This document shows, piece after piece, positions 1-10,491 of a DNA stretch of 64,000 nt. The DNA comes from CAG-488 sp051881315 (GTDB lineage: Bacteria; Bacillota; Clostridia; Oscillospirales; Acutalibacteraceae): the NCBI GenBank assembly GCA_051881315.1, contig JBJEPQ010000071.1:1-64000 (forward strand). Direction: 5' to 3'. The notes under the pieces are model-generated. The model had not been told where the DNA came from. It ran no database searches and saw only the letters and a program-made list of their open reading frames with translations. Each line of letters opens with the position of its first letter. Position 1 is the stretch's first letter. The position numbers and the translations under genes were made by a program.

Positions 1-3000
1 CGTATGCAGTATCTTCAACGCTCAGAGTGATGATTCCGTTCTCGTCGCTCTTGACAGTTCCCTTAGTAGAGTTAGTTGCAATATCATTGAGTGTAATACT
101 GTAATCTTTGTAAGCCTCACCTGTGCTGATTCTGACGGCATTGCCCGAAGTGCGGAAAACATTGTTTTCAAGCGTTGAGTTTTCATCTGTTAAAATCTCA
201 AAGCTGTTTGCAGAAAGGCTTACGCTGTCAATTCCGCTTCCGCCGTCCTCAAGGATTGTATATACTCCGTCAACCGAGGAGGTTTTTAGCTGAGCCGCAA
301 CAGCGTCAATATTTCCTACGTAAATCACCTTATCAACCGTATTGCCCCACCTGTCAACAAGGTGAACATAGACATATGACTGATTTGCGGGATAGTAATT
401 GATATTCCATCCGTTTGAGCTCGGCCATGCAAGATAGCCCAAGCCGCTTCCGCCTGCATTTGCACCCTTGAAAGCAACCGACTTCATCGAATTGTAATTT
501 GACTCATTTTGGAGAAGTGTTTTAATCGTATTGACATCAACAGTTCCGAGCCGGCAGTCTGCAAAGCTGTTTGCCGCTCCTGAAACATAGCTGAACGTAT
601 AGGTAAACGATCCTCTGTCAGACTGGCCGTAAACATCATCGTTTACGGTATACATCGCCTCATTCGGCTTCGGGAACTCCCAGTTTCTCGCTCCTCCCGA
701 AGTTTTCATAATATGGAACTGTTTGAGCCACTTATCGTTCTGAACCTGATCTCCGCTGACGTCAAAGGTATCACCCGGATGATAGTCAATTACAATAGTA
801 ATGTTCTGCTCGGATTTTGTAGCAACCTTTTCAGCGGTCTTTCCCGAGGAAAGCGATGCTGTGTTTGCGTAATTTCCGCCCATTGTCGAATCGGTGGCAT
901 TATAGCTGTCGTCCGTTGAGGTGACAACATATTTTGCCGCACCGTTTGTTCCCGAGGTGAAGCTCGGATTAAGCTCAACGACGGACTGCTGACTGTAATA
1001 ATCAATTCCCGTAAAGCTTTGACCGTTTACATTTCCGGTGTATGTGTTTCCGAGACCTGCGGAGAAATAAGCGTTGTAAACGCTGTTGGAAATTGATCTT
1101 GTAGATACGCTGTAATCAACCTTAACATTACTGTCTGCCGTACCGCCGAGAACGGATGTTTCAATTCCTGTCGAATCCATCTTTGAGCGTGTCGGATAGC
1201 AGATCCTGCCTGAGCTGTCGCTGTCCTCAACGGTCAGATAAACCGTCGGATTGATTTTGTTGGTGTAGCAATAGTATGTTATTCCGTCAAAGGCTGTATT
1301 GACATAGTTCACCGCCGTTATGTCTTCGTTTGCATTAAGCTCGTTTTTGATTTTTTCTGCATTTTCATAGACCTTATAGGACGGTGCGGTCGATACGTTT
1401 TTCTTATCAAGATAGTTCTGTGCAATCTTCTTAACAGCCTCGTTGATAACGCTCTGCTGAGTTACCGAAGTAACCGCTTTTGCAAGGTTCATCTGCTGCA
1501 GGATTGAGTCCGATGAAGTGCTGAGCGTTTCGGAAGTGTAATGATTAAGATTAAGATCGCTGAGCTTGTGTATTCCTGCCGAAATCGGTCCGCTTACACC
1601 TGACAAATACTCGATTTCAAACTCCTCGATATAGTTTTTAACCGGTGCGTCGTATTTGTAATCTCCTGCAATGTATCTGTCAAGTGCCTTTCTTGCATCA
1701 ACAAGTGAGGAAGCGTTTGCTATCGTTTTGCTTGCGTTGAAATTACTGTAAGCGGTTTCATATGCTTCGCAGAGTGCGGAATATGTATCGTCCTCAACGT
1801 AAACATATTTCTTTTCGGTTTTTAAAATCGGCTCATAGGATAGGTCGTTGTCAGTAACCGTAATTCCCGTTACTACCTCAACCTCTTCAACTCTCTGATT
1901 AGCTGTCGCCGTTTCTACCCATACTGCATAGAACGTAGAGTCTGAGGTAAAGTTCAAGGTCTGATTGATCGTGTAAGTCGGTTTTTCTGCCGTTGATGAA
2001 GTTGCCCAGCCGACAAATGTGTAGCCGTCTCTTACCGCCGTTTTAAGTGCGAGATTTCCTCCTGTCCACTTAGCGTAAAGTGTTGCGGAGGAGTTGTTCT
2101 CCGTCAGTCCGCACGGATTTGTTACCGACTGACCGTCAGAGTACGAATATGCTCCGCTTCCGTTCGCCGAGCTGTTCCAGCCGTTGAAGCTCCACTTTGC
2201 AATATCCGTTACAACGCTTGAACCGTTAATTGTTCCGCCGTTACCGTTAAAGGTGATTGTGTACTGCCTTACAAATGAGTTTGCGGTAAGGTTCTGCGCC
2301 TGATCGTAGATAAAGGTCTGATCCGACATACTTCCGCTTGTCGAATTGTTTCCGTTGAACTTGATTATCAATGTATTTGCAGTCCACTTTGCCTTTATTG
2401 TAGCTGTACCTGCTGAGCATACAAAGGTCGAATTTGCCGTTGTCGAAGATGTGAGAGTTCCGACTCCTGCGGTCTTCTCCCATCCGCCGAACGTGTAGCC
2501 TGTCTTCTTGGGCACGGTCATGGTAAGGGTTGAGCCGTAAACCATTGTGATATTCGTAGAAGCCGTAATCGTCCGTGAGCTTGCCTGAGCTCCTGCCGCA
2601 CTGTACCAGCCCGAAAGCGTAGTTCCGGTTGTTGCCCCGTCGGGATTAACAGTAATTGTGTAAGACTGTACCTTGAACTTGGCATAATAATTCAGACCGT
2701 TTATACCCATTGAATCACTTGTTATTGTTGCATTTGTGCTGACAAGTGTAGTCAGTCCTGAATTTGAGTACCAGCCGACGAACGCATAACCCTCGCTCGG
2801 TGTTGCGGTAAGATTTACAGTCGATCTGTACGGAATATCGCTGTATGCCGAGGTTGCCGCCGTACCCGATCCGATCTTAACGGTACCGCCTCTGCCAGAT
2901 TCAAACGCCGCCGAGCTGTAAATATCGCCGTATGCGTAAGCGTTTATTCTGTAATTGTTCTTTGTCCACTGTGCCGTGAGCGTTACTCCGCCCGCTCCCA

Positions 3001-6000
3001 CTCTGTAAGAAGAAGCGGAAGTGTTGCCGTTGTTCGTCAGAGAAGCGTAGTTAGGCGTTGCGCTTGCAGTCCAGCCTGCGAACGTATAACCCTGTCTTGT
3101 CGGGATAGGCAAAGTAAAGCTTGTTCCGTAGGCAACGCTGATCGTTGCGATATTGCCCGAAACCGTCTGCTGTGCAGAGGTTGCAGAGGTCAGGGCGATT
3201 GCACCTGTCGATGCCGTGTTGCTCGCCTTATTGTAATTGAACGAGCCGATCGTTGCGTTGTCAAGGGCGTCTGCATTGAGGTTGATAATGATCTGATAAT
3301 CGTTGAGCGCCCACTGTGCGAAGAGAGGTACATCTCTTGCAGGCATTGCAGTCGAAGTTGTGAACTGTGTGCCGTAGCCGTTGCCGTTCGAGGTGTTCGA
3401 GCTTTGGAACCAGCCCTTGAACGTGTAGCCCTGTCGGCTTATCGTAGCGAGCGGACTCTGAGTTGCCTTGAATGTAACTGTATCCGAAGTCTTGTCAAGG
3501 CTCAGATTGACGCCGTCAGATGCCTTGTAATTCATCGGATCGGTGAGATCACGGACGCAAATATTCTTGAAGGTCGCCGTTACTCCCGAAGTTCCGATAC
3601 CGAATCTCAGCTTTGCATAAGGTCTGCCTGAAGGTATTGTGTAAGTAAACGAGGTTGAGCTTGAACCTGTGGCGGTGATATTACTGCTCGAATTTACCCA
3701 AGATGTGCTGTCTGTGGAAGTGTATGTAAATATGTGGCAGTTAAGCTGTACCTGCGAGCTTACGGTGTAATCGTATGAAATCTCGTAAGTATGACCGGGA
3801 ACAAGTGTCATATATCCCGTACTTGCAGGAGTACCGTTTTGACCTGTCTGAGTGTAATCGTCATCGCCGCTTGCGGTAAAGGTTATTGAATTTTCCTTTT
3901 CGTTAACGGTAATTGCAGATCCTCTGCTCGACGTCGGATAGGTTGAGTTGACAAAATCAAAATTGTCAAAATCAAATTCATTGTCATAAGTCAGCTTATA
4001 CTGATTGATCGTCCAATGAGCGTAGAGCGTTGTATTCTCATACGGAGTTGCAGAGCCGACCTGTATCTGATTTCCACCTGTTGCCGAAGTAAACCAGCCG
4101 TCAAAGGTATATCCCTCTCTGTACGGAGTGGGCAGGGATTCATAGGTTCTGCCGTACTGAAGATAATCGGAGAAAATATCGCTGTCTGTTCTTGTGCTGA
4201 CTTCTTCTATACGCGGCTTGAATGTGAAGTTATCAAATATCAGGTAGTCATAGCTTGAATTTGAATTGTACCACATCCATATTTTATAGCTTGCTATCGA
4301 AGCCGCCTGCTCATCGGTAAAGGTGACCGTTTTACTGCCCGATCCGCGGAAATCATAATTCAATCTCGGTGAAATGTTAGAGCCGTTTTCCTGTAAGAAA
4401 TCAATAACCATACATCCGCCCGATACAGAGCCCGAAAGCATCTCCGAGCTTATTGTATAGGTTTTGCCTGCCTCAACCGTTATCGGCATAATTGCTATTG
4501 TATAATTTTCTGCAACCGTTCCGTTAATTTTCAGCGTTCCGTTTCCGACCTGAGAAATAATCATATTGCAGGGCTTTTCGGTTATAACAGTCTCGCCCGA
4601 ATCGTTAACCGAGCTGATGCTTGCAGTTGTGTCAACATTAAGATCGGCGTCAAGGTCAGGCGTTAAAAGGTTAGCCACCAAGCCGTCGTGATTTTCATTA
4701 TAATATGTATAGTAGGAATTATAAATCCATTGAGCCGTAAACGTTACATCTTCTGCAAATTCCCAGTTAATCGTATCACCTGCACGGTAGATAAGTCCGT
4801 CCGCACTGCATTTCCAACCGTCAAAGGTACAGCCCGGTCTTGTCGGATCTGCAGGAGTAGTTCCGTTAAGGTATGCAACGGTGTATTTTGACTGGAACAA
4901 AACCGTGTTTGATGATGATTCCGCCGTACCGTTATATGTTCCCAAATTAGGATCATATGTGACGGTATAGGTATTCGGAATATAGTAGAATGTCCAGTCG
5001 ACATTTGTTGTGTTTGCATTCTTAATATAATAATAATTATTATATGTGCTGTCCTGAGGAACGCCGCTTGTTTTGGTCGTTGGACCGTAGGTTACCGAAT
5101 AATTACTCTTTGTAAATCCGGTAATTTCATTATAGTAACCGTAAACCTTATCGCCGTATGAATAGTTCTTGGATTCGGTTTGCGTTCCGATAATTGTACT
5201 GCCCGTATTTCCGTTATAGTCGGCACCGTAGTCAGGATGTCTCTTATGTACGGCTGTTGTTGTACCCGATTTACGGACAAGATTATCTTCGTTTACCGAT
5301 CCTGTGGTTGTTGTTACGGAAGGCTCACCGAGATTTATTGCCATTGTAAGGATAGAATTCTGATAAATATCATATCCCGTCGCATACCAGCTCTGCTGTT
5401 TCGACGCAGAAACTGCATTCTGAACAGCCGATCTGAGCGAGGATTTATTTACAACAGTCACAGCTACGGGGACAATGTTCGCATTGTTCGCATTTGAAGT
5501 TCTGTCATTTGATTTCTTTCTTGTTCCGAAACGTGCCGCACCGATAATTCTGACTGTGGTAGATGAGGTGACCTCCTTGTTCCACGTTGAATTATATACA
5601 AGACGGGGGCGGCAGTATTCTCTTGAAACCGTACCGTCCGTAGCTTCCTGAGATGTGTCGGAAACAATATATGTTCCTCGGTTGGCTACACCGTCACGGT
5701 TATAAAGATTCCAGTCCGTTGAGCCGTAGCCTGACGGTGAATCAAAGCTTGTGGAGCTTATGTCCGAAAAATAATAACCGAAACGTCTTCTGTTTACCGA
5801 GGCACTACCCTCGTTTACATAAGATATTATGAAACCGATTTTAAAATTCGGAACATATTGAAGATTGCTGAAACGGGTTGAATCAAGAGTAAGCGTTCCT
5901 GTCGGTGCAACCGCCTGTGCGCCCTGATCCGCATCACCTGTACCGCCGGTTCTGTTTTCAAATCGGCTTGTACCCGATGATCCCGTTGTATAGGTTGTGC

Positions 6001-8194
6001 CGTCCTGGCTGTTACCGCCGGAGTTGTTTGTATTTGTCGGAACAGGAATAACACCCTTTATAGGGTTAAATGAGCTTTGATTTATTCCCCTGTTACCGTC
6101 TGTATTGCTTCCAGTAACACCGACTATCCATGCAATAGACTGAAGATCGGATTCAACACCTCTGTCGTTATAAGCTCGTGTTGAAGCCGTAACAGCCTGA
6201 TCGTAAGGAGCATAGCAAACCGTATAAGCATAGGTGTAATATGTTATTCCGTCAACAACATACTGAGCGGTCCATTTAAGAAAACGGTATCCTGCCGCCG
6301 TAACTGCGGAATTCATCTTGCCTGCCGTACATTGAACGTTTACAGGGAAAGACGAAGAAGTAATACCCGTACTGCTCGCAGTTGAGCCTGTAAAGCTCTG
6401 ACCGCCGTAGGTGATAGACGAAAGATAAGCTGTGCTTGTTCCTGTCCATGTTGTTGCGGAGGTGTATGAGGATTGAACAGTTATTTTTACACTTGAGGGC
6501 GTACAGTTCTTACCTGCAAAATAAATTCTCGCTCCGCTTTGAGCTGTTGAAAGGCTGATATTCTTGGCAGGTACGCCGTTTGTCTCAACTCCGTAAAAAT
6601 ACTGGAAGGTCTGATTGTCCGAAGGATTGAGGTAAATTGTTTCGGGAACATAGAAGTACACCTGTGGAAGAACTTCGCTGTTCTCTCCGCCTGTAAAATT
6701 ATTATTTATAACATTATCACAAGCTGTCTTTGCCGAATTAAGCGAATTATATGCAGAAGTAACCTCACTTGCTGTTGCATAGGGCTTTCCGAGGATTGTT
6801 CCTGCTGTATCAAGAGCCGACGCAAGTGTGTTGTATGCCGAAGTCCATGAGCTTTGAGCCGAGGAAGACCAGCCGTTGCGGCTTGCGGTTGCAGACTGCC
6901 AGCCGTTTTCAATAACTTCCCTGTAAAGATTACGCAGTGAGCCCTTGTTTGTCAAATACACATTGAGTCCGAAATCCATGTAAAAATGGACGGTACTGGA
7001 ATTTGAGCGCTGGAACATATAATTTCCTCTCATTGTGTAGGCCTTATTTTCGGGAGCGCCGTAAAGAGCTTCGGAAGATGTCATACCGTAACCCTTGCCG
7101 TCACCGTTTCTGTAATCAATATTTGACATTACGGTAATCGTTCCGTCCGAAGACTGGAAGGTTTGAAGACTTCCCTTCTCGCCCGAGCTGGCATAAAAGT
7201 GACAAATAAAACCTCCCCTGAGATTGGGTATCTGATTATAGTTAGTGACTCGGCTTGAATCGACATACAGGTTGCCCCAGCTTGTTGTGGAGCTTCCTAT
7301 GTACTTATCCTTACTGCCGTCACGCTGTCTGTTTCTGAAATATACGCCGCCGTTACCGCTGACTATAAACTTAGAATTGCCGACGGTAGTTTCACCGTAG
7401 ATTATATTATTGTCTATAATGACCGCATTGTCTTCTGCTTTTTTAAACTCAGCGGTGGTGCTCCAGTTCGGAATAAGCGGAGAAAGACCGAAAGCACCTT
7501 TATCGGTGTCGGTTGTGTACTGATCGTAATAGTTGCTGACGCCTCTTTCATCATTGTTATATGTAGAGGTATTTCCTACATAATGAACACCGGTTATAAA
7601 CGTAAAAGCCGCAAGCTTTGGCTCGTTGCCTATACTTGTTATGTAAACATATGAAGCGGCAGCACCAGCCAGAAGATCAAGGTCAGGATAGTACATATAT
7701 GTATAAGCATAAGCATAGTAAGTCACACCATTAACCACATATGTGCAGGTGACCTTAACCCTGCCGTCGGAAACCGAAGTTTTTCCGCCGGTCACGGTCT
7801 GTTTATAAATCTGGCTTGTTGATGTATTGGTTGTTGCCGTGACTGTCGAATTTTCCCAGGAAATTGAAATTGATGAACACGCCGCAGAACACGAGAAATA
7901 AACCGTACCGGTCGTCTGTGTTGCGCTTCTGCGGAGCGTGCCGTTTTCGTCACAGTCAATAAAATATTGGAAGCTGTATTTTTGCGTTCCGCTTCCGACG
8001 ATCGGATTCAGATAGATCGCCTCCGGAACATAGAATTTAACGGTTGGCTCAACTGTATTGACCAACTTCTGAACATCGACCACAGCTTTTGATTCGGGAA
8101 AAAGAATACTCGGATCAAAAATAAAAAAGGTCGTTACAAGCAGTACAAAAGTCAGTAAAAAGCTAACCGCCTTTCTGCCCATTCTTTTTGCCAT
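1..8194 (-). CDS. Giant secreted InlB-repeat protein, C-terminus outside the window
   Basis: I read one uninterrupted minus-strand frame from an ATG at 8194 to the window edge (about 2,731 codons) and checked it by translating several stretches. The start has a GGAGGT site seven bases upstream. The protein begins with a basic, hydrophobic signal peptide (MAKRMGRKAVSFLLTF). Two related N-terminal modules follow, each opening with FYVPE-(A/T)-IYLNP. Then come Ser/Thr/Gly-rich beta-type segments, a helical FIVAR-like stretch (about 6,700-6,900), about eight InlB/Listeria-Bacteroides repeats with G-Y-T-F-x-GW cores, a second FIVAR-like stretch (about 1,650-1,800) and an Ig-like region. InlB-repeat proteins of this size are usually surface adhesins or extracellular matrix proteins; function here is inferred. 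No anchor is visible because the C-terminus is missing. The 270 bases upstream are very A+T-rich and I could not fix a promoter in them. Confidence 0.88.
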   Translation of the reverse strand, partial: MAKRMGRKAVSFLLTFVLLVTTFFIFDPSILFPESKAVVDVQKLVNTVEPTVKFYVPEAIYLNPIVGSGTQKYSFQYFIDCDENGTLRRSATQTTGTVYFSCSAACSSISISWENSTVTATTNTSTSQIYKQTVTGGKTSVSDGRVKVTCTYVVNGVTYYAYAYTYMYYPDLDLLAGAAASYVYITSIGNEPKLAAFTFITGVHYVGNTSTYNNDERGVSNYYDQYTTDTDKGAFGLSPLIPNWSTTAEFKKAEDNAVIIDNNIIYGETTVGNSKFIVSGNGGVYFRNRQRDGSKDKYIGSSTTSWGNLYVDSSRVTNYNQIPNLRGGFICHFYASSGEKGSLQTFQSSDGTITVMSNIDYRNGDGKGYGMTSSEALYGAPENKAYTMRGNYMFQRSNSSTVHFYMDFGLNVYLTNKGSLRNLYREVIENGWQSATASRNGWSSSAQSSWTSAYNTLASALDTAGTILGKPYATASEVTSAYNSLNSAKTACDNVINNNFTGGENSEVLPQVYFYVPETIYLNPSDNQTFQYFYGVETNGVPAKNISLSTAQSGARIYFAGKNCTPSSVKITVQSSYTSATTWTGTSTAYLSSITYGGQSFTGSTASSTGITSSSFPVNVQCTAGKMNSAVTAAGYRFLKWTAQYVVDGITYYTYAYTVCYAPYDQAVTASTRAYNDRGVESDLQSIAWIVGVTGSNTDGNRGINQSSFNPIKGVIPVPTNTNNSGGNSQDGTTYTTGSSGTSRFENRTGGTGDADQGAQAVAPTGTLTLDSTRFSNLQYVPNFKIGFIISYVNEGSASVNRRRFGYYFSDISSTSFDSPSGYGSTDWNLYNRDGVANRGTYIVSDTSQEATDGTVSREYCRPRLVYNSTWNKEVTSSTTVRIIGAARFGTRKKSNDRTSNANNANIVPVAVTVVNKSSLRSAVQNAVSASKQQSWYATGYDIYQNSILTMAINLGEPSVTTTTGSVNEDNLVRKSGTTTAVHKRHPDYGADYNGNTGSTIIGTQTESKNYSYGDKVYGYYNEITGFTKSNYSVTYGPTTKTSGVPQDSTYNNYYYIKNANTTNVDWTFYYIPNTYTVTYDPNLGTYNGTAESSSNTVLFQSKYTVAYLNGTTPADPTRPGCTFDGWKCSADGLIYRAGDTINWEFAEDVTFTAQWIYNSYYTYYNENHDGLVANLLTPDLDADLNVDTTASISSVNDSGETVITEKPCNMIISQVGNGTLKINGTVAENYTIAIMPITVEAGKTYTISSEMLSGSVSGGCMVIDFLQENGSNISPRLNYDFRGSGSKTVTFTDEQAASIASYKIWMWYNSNSSYDYLIFDNFTFKPRIEEVSTRTDSDIFSDYLQYGRTYESLPTPYREGYTFDGWFTSATGGNQIQVGSATPYENTTLYAHWTINQYKLTYDNEFDFDNFDFVNSTYPTSSRGSAITVNEKENSITFTASGDDDYTQTGQNGTPASTGYMTLVPGHTYEISYDYTVSSQVQLNCHIFTYTSTDSTSWVNSSSNITATGSSSTSFTYTIPSGRPYAKLRFGIGTSGVTATFKNICVRDLTDPMNYKASDGVNLSLDKTSDTVTFKATQSPLATISRQGYTFKGWFQSSNTSNGNGYGTQFTTSTAMPARDVPLFAQWALNDYQIIINLNADALDNATIGSFNYNKASNTASTGAIALTSATSAQQTVSGNIATISVAYGTSFTLPIPTRQGYTFAGWTASATPNYASLTNNGNTSASSYRVGAGGVTLTAQWTKNNYRINAYAYGDIYSSAAFESGRGGTVKIGSGTAATSAYSDIPYRSTVNLTATPSEGYAFVGWYSNSGLTTLVSTNATITSDSMGINGLNYYAKFKVQSYTITVNPDGATTGTTLSGWYSAAGAQASSRTITASTNITMVYGSTLTMTVPKKTGYTFGGWEKTAGVGTLTSSTTANSTFVCSAGTATIKAKWTANTLIIKFNGNNSTSGSMSDQTFIYDQAQNLTANSFVRQYTITFNGNGGTINGSSVVTDIAKWSFNGWNSSANGSGAYSYSDGQSVTNPCGLTENNSSATLYAKWTGGNLALKTAVRDGYTFVGWATSSTAEKPTYTINQTLNFTSDSTFYAVWVETATANQRVEEVEVVTGITVTDNDLSYEPILKTEKKYVYVEDDTYSALCEAYETAYSNFNASKTIANASSLVDARKALDRYIAGDYKYDAPVKNYIEEFEIEYLSGVSGPISAGIHKLSDLNLNHYTSETLSTSSDSILQQMNLAKAVTSVTQQSVINEAVKKIAQNYLDKKNVSTAPSYKVYENAEKIKNELNANEDITAVNYVNTAFDGITYYCYTNKINPTVYLTVEDSDSSGRICYPTRSKMDSTGIETSVLGGTADSNVKVDYSVSTRSISNSVYNAYFSAGLGNTYTGNVNGQSFTGIDYYSQQSVVELNPSFTSGTNGAAKYVVTSTDDSYNATDSTMGGNYANTASLSSGKTAEKVATKSEQNITIVIDYHPGDTFDVSGDQVQNDKWLKQFHIMKTSGGARNWEFPKPNEAMYTVNDDVYGQSDRGSFTYTFSYVSGAANSFADCRLGTVDVNTIKTLLQNESNYNSMKSVAFKGANAGGSGLGYLAWPSSNGWNINYYPANQSYVYVHLVDRWGNTVDKVIYVGNIDAVAAQLKTSSVDGVYTILEDGGSGIDSVSLSANSFEILTDENSTLENNVFRTSGNAVRISTGEAYKDYSITLNDIATNSTKGTVKSDENGIITLSVEDTAY
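1900..5000 (-). repeat. Array of InlB B-type (Listeria-Bacteroides) protein repeats
   Basis: Within the giant gene the core R-x-G-Y-T-F-x-G-W recurs, with GW codons near 2,015, 2,185, 2,485, 2,775, 3,080, 3,415, 4,100 and 4,815. Each core is followed by a variable loop and a closing (Y/F/L)-x-A-(Q/K/H)-W strand, then a Y-x-I-x-x-(N/D) strand that opens the next unit. This is the pattern of the Flg_new/InlB B-repeat family. Units differ clearly in sequence, so this is an old array and not a recent tandem duplication. The array occupies the C-terminal half of the visible protein. Confidence 0.85.
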
Positions 8195-8464
8195 TTTTAT
8201 TACCTCCGTTAAAATAATATTATATTTGCAAATAAATTATTGATAAAAGTTATGGAAAGTTGCACAATTATTTTCCAAAGTTTATTGCACTATTATATTA
8301 TTATTTTAATATTATCATTGTTTTATTGTATTTTCAAGTTTATTTGCAATTATTTCGCCATATTTTTATATTTTTGTATATTTTGACAACACAAATATGG
8401 GATAGTATTGAATAAATTTTATTAAATTCGGATAAAATGCGACAAATTCATAATTTTGTTTAAG

Positions 8465-8502
8465 AAAAAAAATAACCGCTCTCTCATTTCTGAGAAAGCG
8501 GT
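8465..8502 (-). terminator. Intrinsic terminator of the rnj-ftsH operon
   Basis: On the minus strand, just after the ftsH stop, a 12-bp stem (ACCGCTTTCTCA paired with TGAGAGAGCGGT, one mismatch) with a 4-base loop is followed by a run of eight T after a short TTA. It separates ftsH from the giant surface-protein gene. Confidence 0.9.
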
Positions 8503-8517
8503 GTACGCAAGACAATA

Positions 8518-10491
8518 TTATTCGATGTTATCTGTATCGGGATTTTCCTTTACTTCGTCCGCAACAGGAAGAGTTTCGGGTTCCTCGCTATTGACAACAA
8601 GAGTGCCCTCCATCAGACGGTTAAAGTTATCACCGTCAATCTTTTCATACTTGATAAGATACTGAGCAAGCTCATGTAGCTTATCCATATGATCGGTGAG
8701 AATCTTCTCGGTGCGGTCATAACCGTTGTGGATGATCGAGCTGATCTCCTCGTCAATTTCCTGAGCAAAGGCTTCAGAATAATCCTTGGCATGACCGTAA
8801 TCTCTGCCGAGGAAGACCTCTCCGTCGCTCGAGGAATAAGAAACAGGACCAATTCTGTCGCTCATACCGTACTCGGTAACCATACTCTTTGCAAGCTTTG
8901 TTGCACGTTCGATATCATTTGAAGCGCCCGTGGAAATATCACCGAGCACAAGCTTTTCGGCAACACGTCCGCCGAGAAGAACGACGATGTCATCAAGCAT
9001 ACCGTTCTTGGTTTTGTACGACTTATCCTCAGTCGGAACGGACATTGTATATCCGCCTGCCGAGCCTCTCGGAATGATAGAAACCTGACGGACGGGATCC
9101 TGACTTTCAAGATAATAGGTCGAGATCGCATGACCTGCTTCGTGATATGCGGTGAGCTTCTTTTCCTTGTCGCTCATCTTGTGCGACTTCTTCTCCGTAC
9201 CGACTATGACCTTAACGGTAGCCTCCTCGATTTCAGCCATTGTTATAGCCTTCTTGTTTCTTCTTGCGGCAAGCAAAGCGGCCTCGTTAAGAAGATTTTC
9301 AAGATCGGCGCCGACAAAGCCGACCGTAGAGTTTGCAATGATCTTGAGGTCAACATCGGGAGCAAGCGGCTTATTCTTGGAATGAACTCTGAGGATAGCC
9401 TCTCTGCCCTTGGTGTCGGGATATCCGACTCTGACCTGTCTGTCAAAACGTCCCGGTCTGAGAAGCGCCGGATCAAGGATATCGGGACGGTTGGTTGCGG
9501 CAATGACGATAACGCCCTGATTTTTTTCAAATCCGTCCATCTCAACAAGGAGCTGGTTGAGAGTCTGCTCTCTTTCATCGTGGCCGCCGCCCATACCTGC
9601 GCCTCTGTGACGGCCTACTGCGTCGATCTCATCAATAAAGATAACGGACGGAGACTCTTTCTTCGCCTGGTCAAAAAGATCTCTGACTCTCGAAGCACCG
9701 ACGCCGACATACATCTCAACAAAATCCGAACCGGAAATCGAGAAGAACGGAACGTCTGCCTCACCTGCGACGGCACGGGCAAGAAGTGTTTTGCCTGTAC
9801 CCGGAGGGCCGACAAGAAGCACGCCCTTGGGTATTCTTGCGCCCAGTGTGCTGAACTTTTCGGGACATTTGAGGAAATCAACCATTTCGCTGAGCTCTTC
9901 CTTTTCCTCGTCCGCACCTGCGACCTGTTCAAAGGTGGTTTTCTCCTTCTGATCCTTGGACTTTTTGGCGTTGATCTTGCCAAAGCTGAGCGTTTTGTTC
10001 ATATCGCCGCCCATTGCGTTCATTCTTCTCATCATCACCACAAGAAGGACAATAAGCAACACGCCCATTATTACTGTCGGCAGGAGGTTGATAAGCCATG
10101 AAGTTGACGAGCCTGAGATAAACTCGTACTTTATCATCTCATCCTCGGACTTTGCGTTCTTGTTATGCTCCCTGACCGTTTCGTTAACATCGTCAACAAA
10201 AACGGAAACATTCGGCACCTTGTACTGCCACTTTGTATCGTCGCCCTTGAGCTTATATTTCAGAGTGCCGCTCGTAAGATTAAGCGAAAACTCCGATATC
10301 TGATCCTTGTCAAAATACTGAACTATCTGATAATACTTTGCTTCACTTGAACGGTTGGTGGACTGCTGAGAAGCAATGGCAATACCTATAACCATCATAA
10401 GAGGGATCAGAATATAAGGCAGTATTGCAAAAACCTTATTCTTCTTAGGACGGTTGTTGTTTTGATTAGGACTGTTGTTCAAATATTTCAC
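8518..10491 (-). CDS. ftsH: ATP-dependent zinc metalloprotease FtsH
   Basis: FtsH is a membrane-anchored AAA+ protease that degrades misfolded membrane proteins and selected cytosolic regulators. The 657-aa protein shows an N-terminal membrane segment (about 20-40), a small extracytoplasmic domain, a second membrane segment (about 132-153), Walker A GPPGTGKT (228-235), Walker B FIDEID, the second region of homology (NRPDILDPALLRPGRFD) and the zinc motif HEAGH (450-454). Length is typical. The start is GTG at 10491, preceded by AAGGAG; this GTG overlaps the TGA of hpt as GTGA, so the two are probably translationally coupled. It is the last gene of the operon before the terminator. Confidence 0.98.
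   Translation of the reverse strand: MKYLNNSPNQNNNRPKKNKVFAILPYILIPLMMVIGIAIASQQSTNRSSEAKYYQIVQYFDKDQISEFSLNLTSGTLKYKLKGDDTKWQYKVPNVSVFVDDVNETVREHNKNAKSEDEMIKYEFISGSSTSWLINLLPTVIMGVLLIVLLVVMMRRMNAMGGDMNKTLSFGKINAKKSKDQKEKTTFEQVAGADEEKEELSEMVDFLKCPEKFSTLGARIPKGVLLVGPPGTGKTLLARAVAGEADVPFFSISGSDFVEMYVGVGASRVRDLFDQAKKESPSVIFIDEIDAVGRHRGAGMGGGHDEREQTLNQLLVEMDGFEKNQGVIVIAATNRPDILDPALLRPGRFDRQVRVGYPDTKGREAILRVHSKNKPLAPDVDLKIIANSTVGFVGADLENLLNEAALLAARRNKKAITMAEIEEATVKVIVGTEKKSHKMSDKEKKLTAYHEAGHAISTYYLESQDPVRQVSIIPRGSAGGYTMSVPTEDKSYKTKNGMLDDIVVLLGGRVAEKLVLGDISTGASNDIERATKLAKSMVTEYGMSDRIGPVSYSSSDGEVFLGRDYGHAKDYSEAFAQEIDEEISSIIHNGYDRTEKILTDHMDKLHELAQYLIKYEKIDGDNFNRLMEGTLVVNSEEPETLPVADEVKENPDTDNIE

Noticed and set aside
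175..7000. Many short open frames of 60-105 codons on both strands
   Set aside because: All are alternative frames within the single long coding frame of the giant secreted protein.
9130..10101. A 323-codon open frame on the plus strand
   Set aside because: It is antisense to ftsH, has no ribosome site and no family resemblance; it is a by-product of the ftsH codon pattern.
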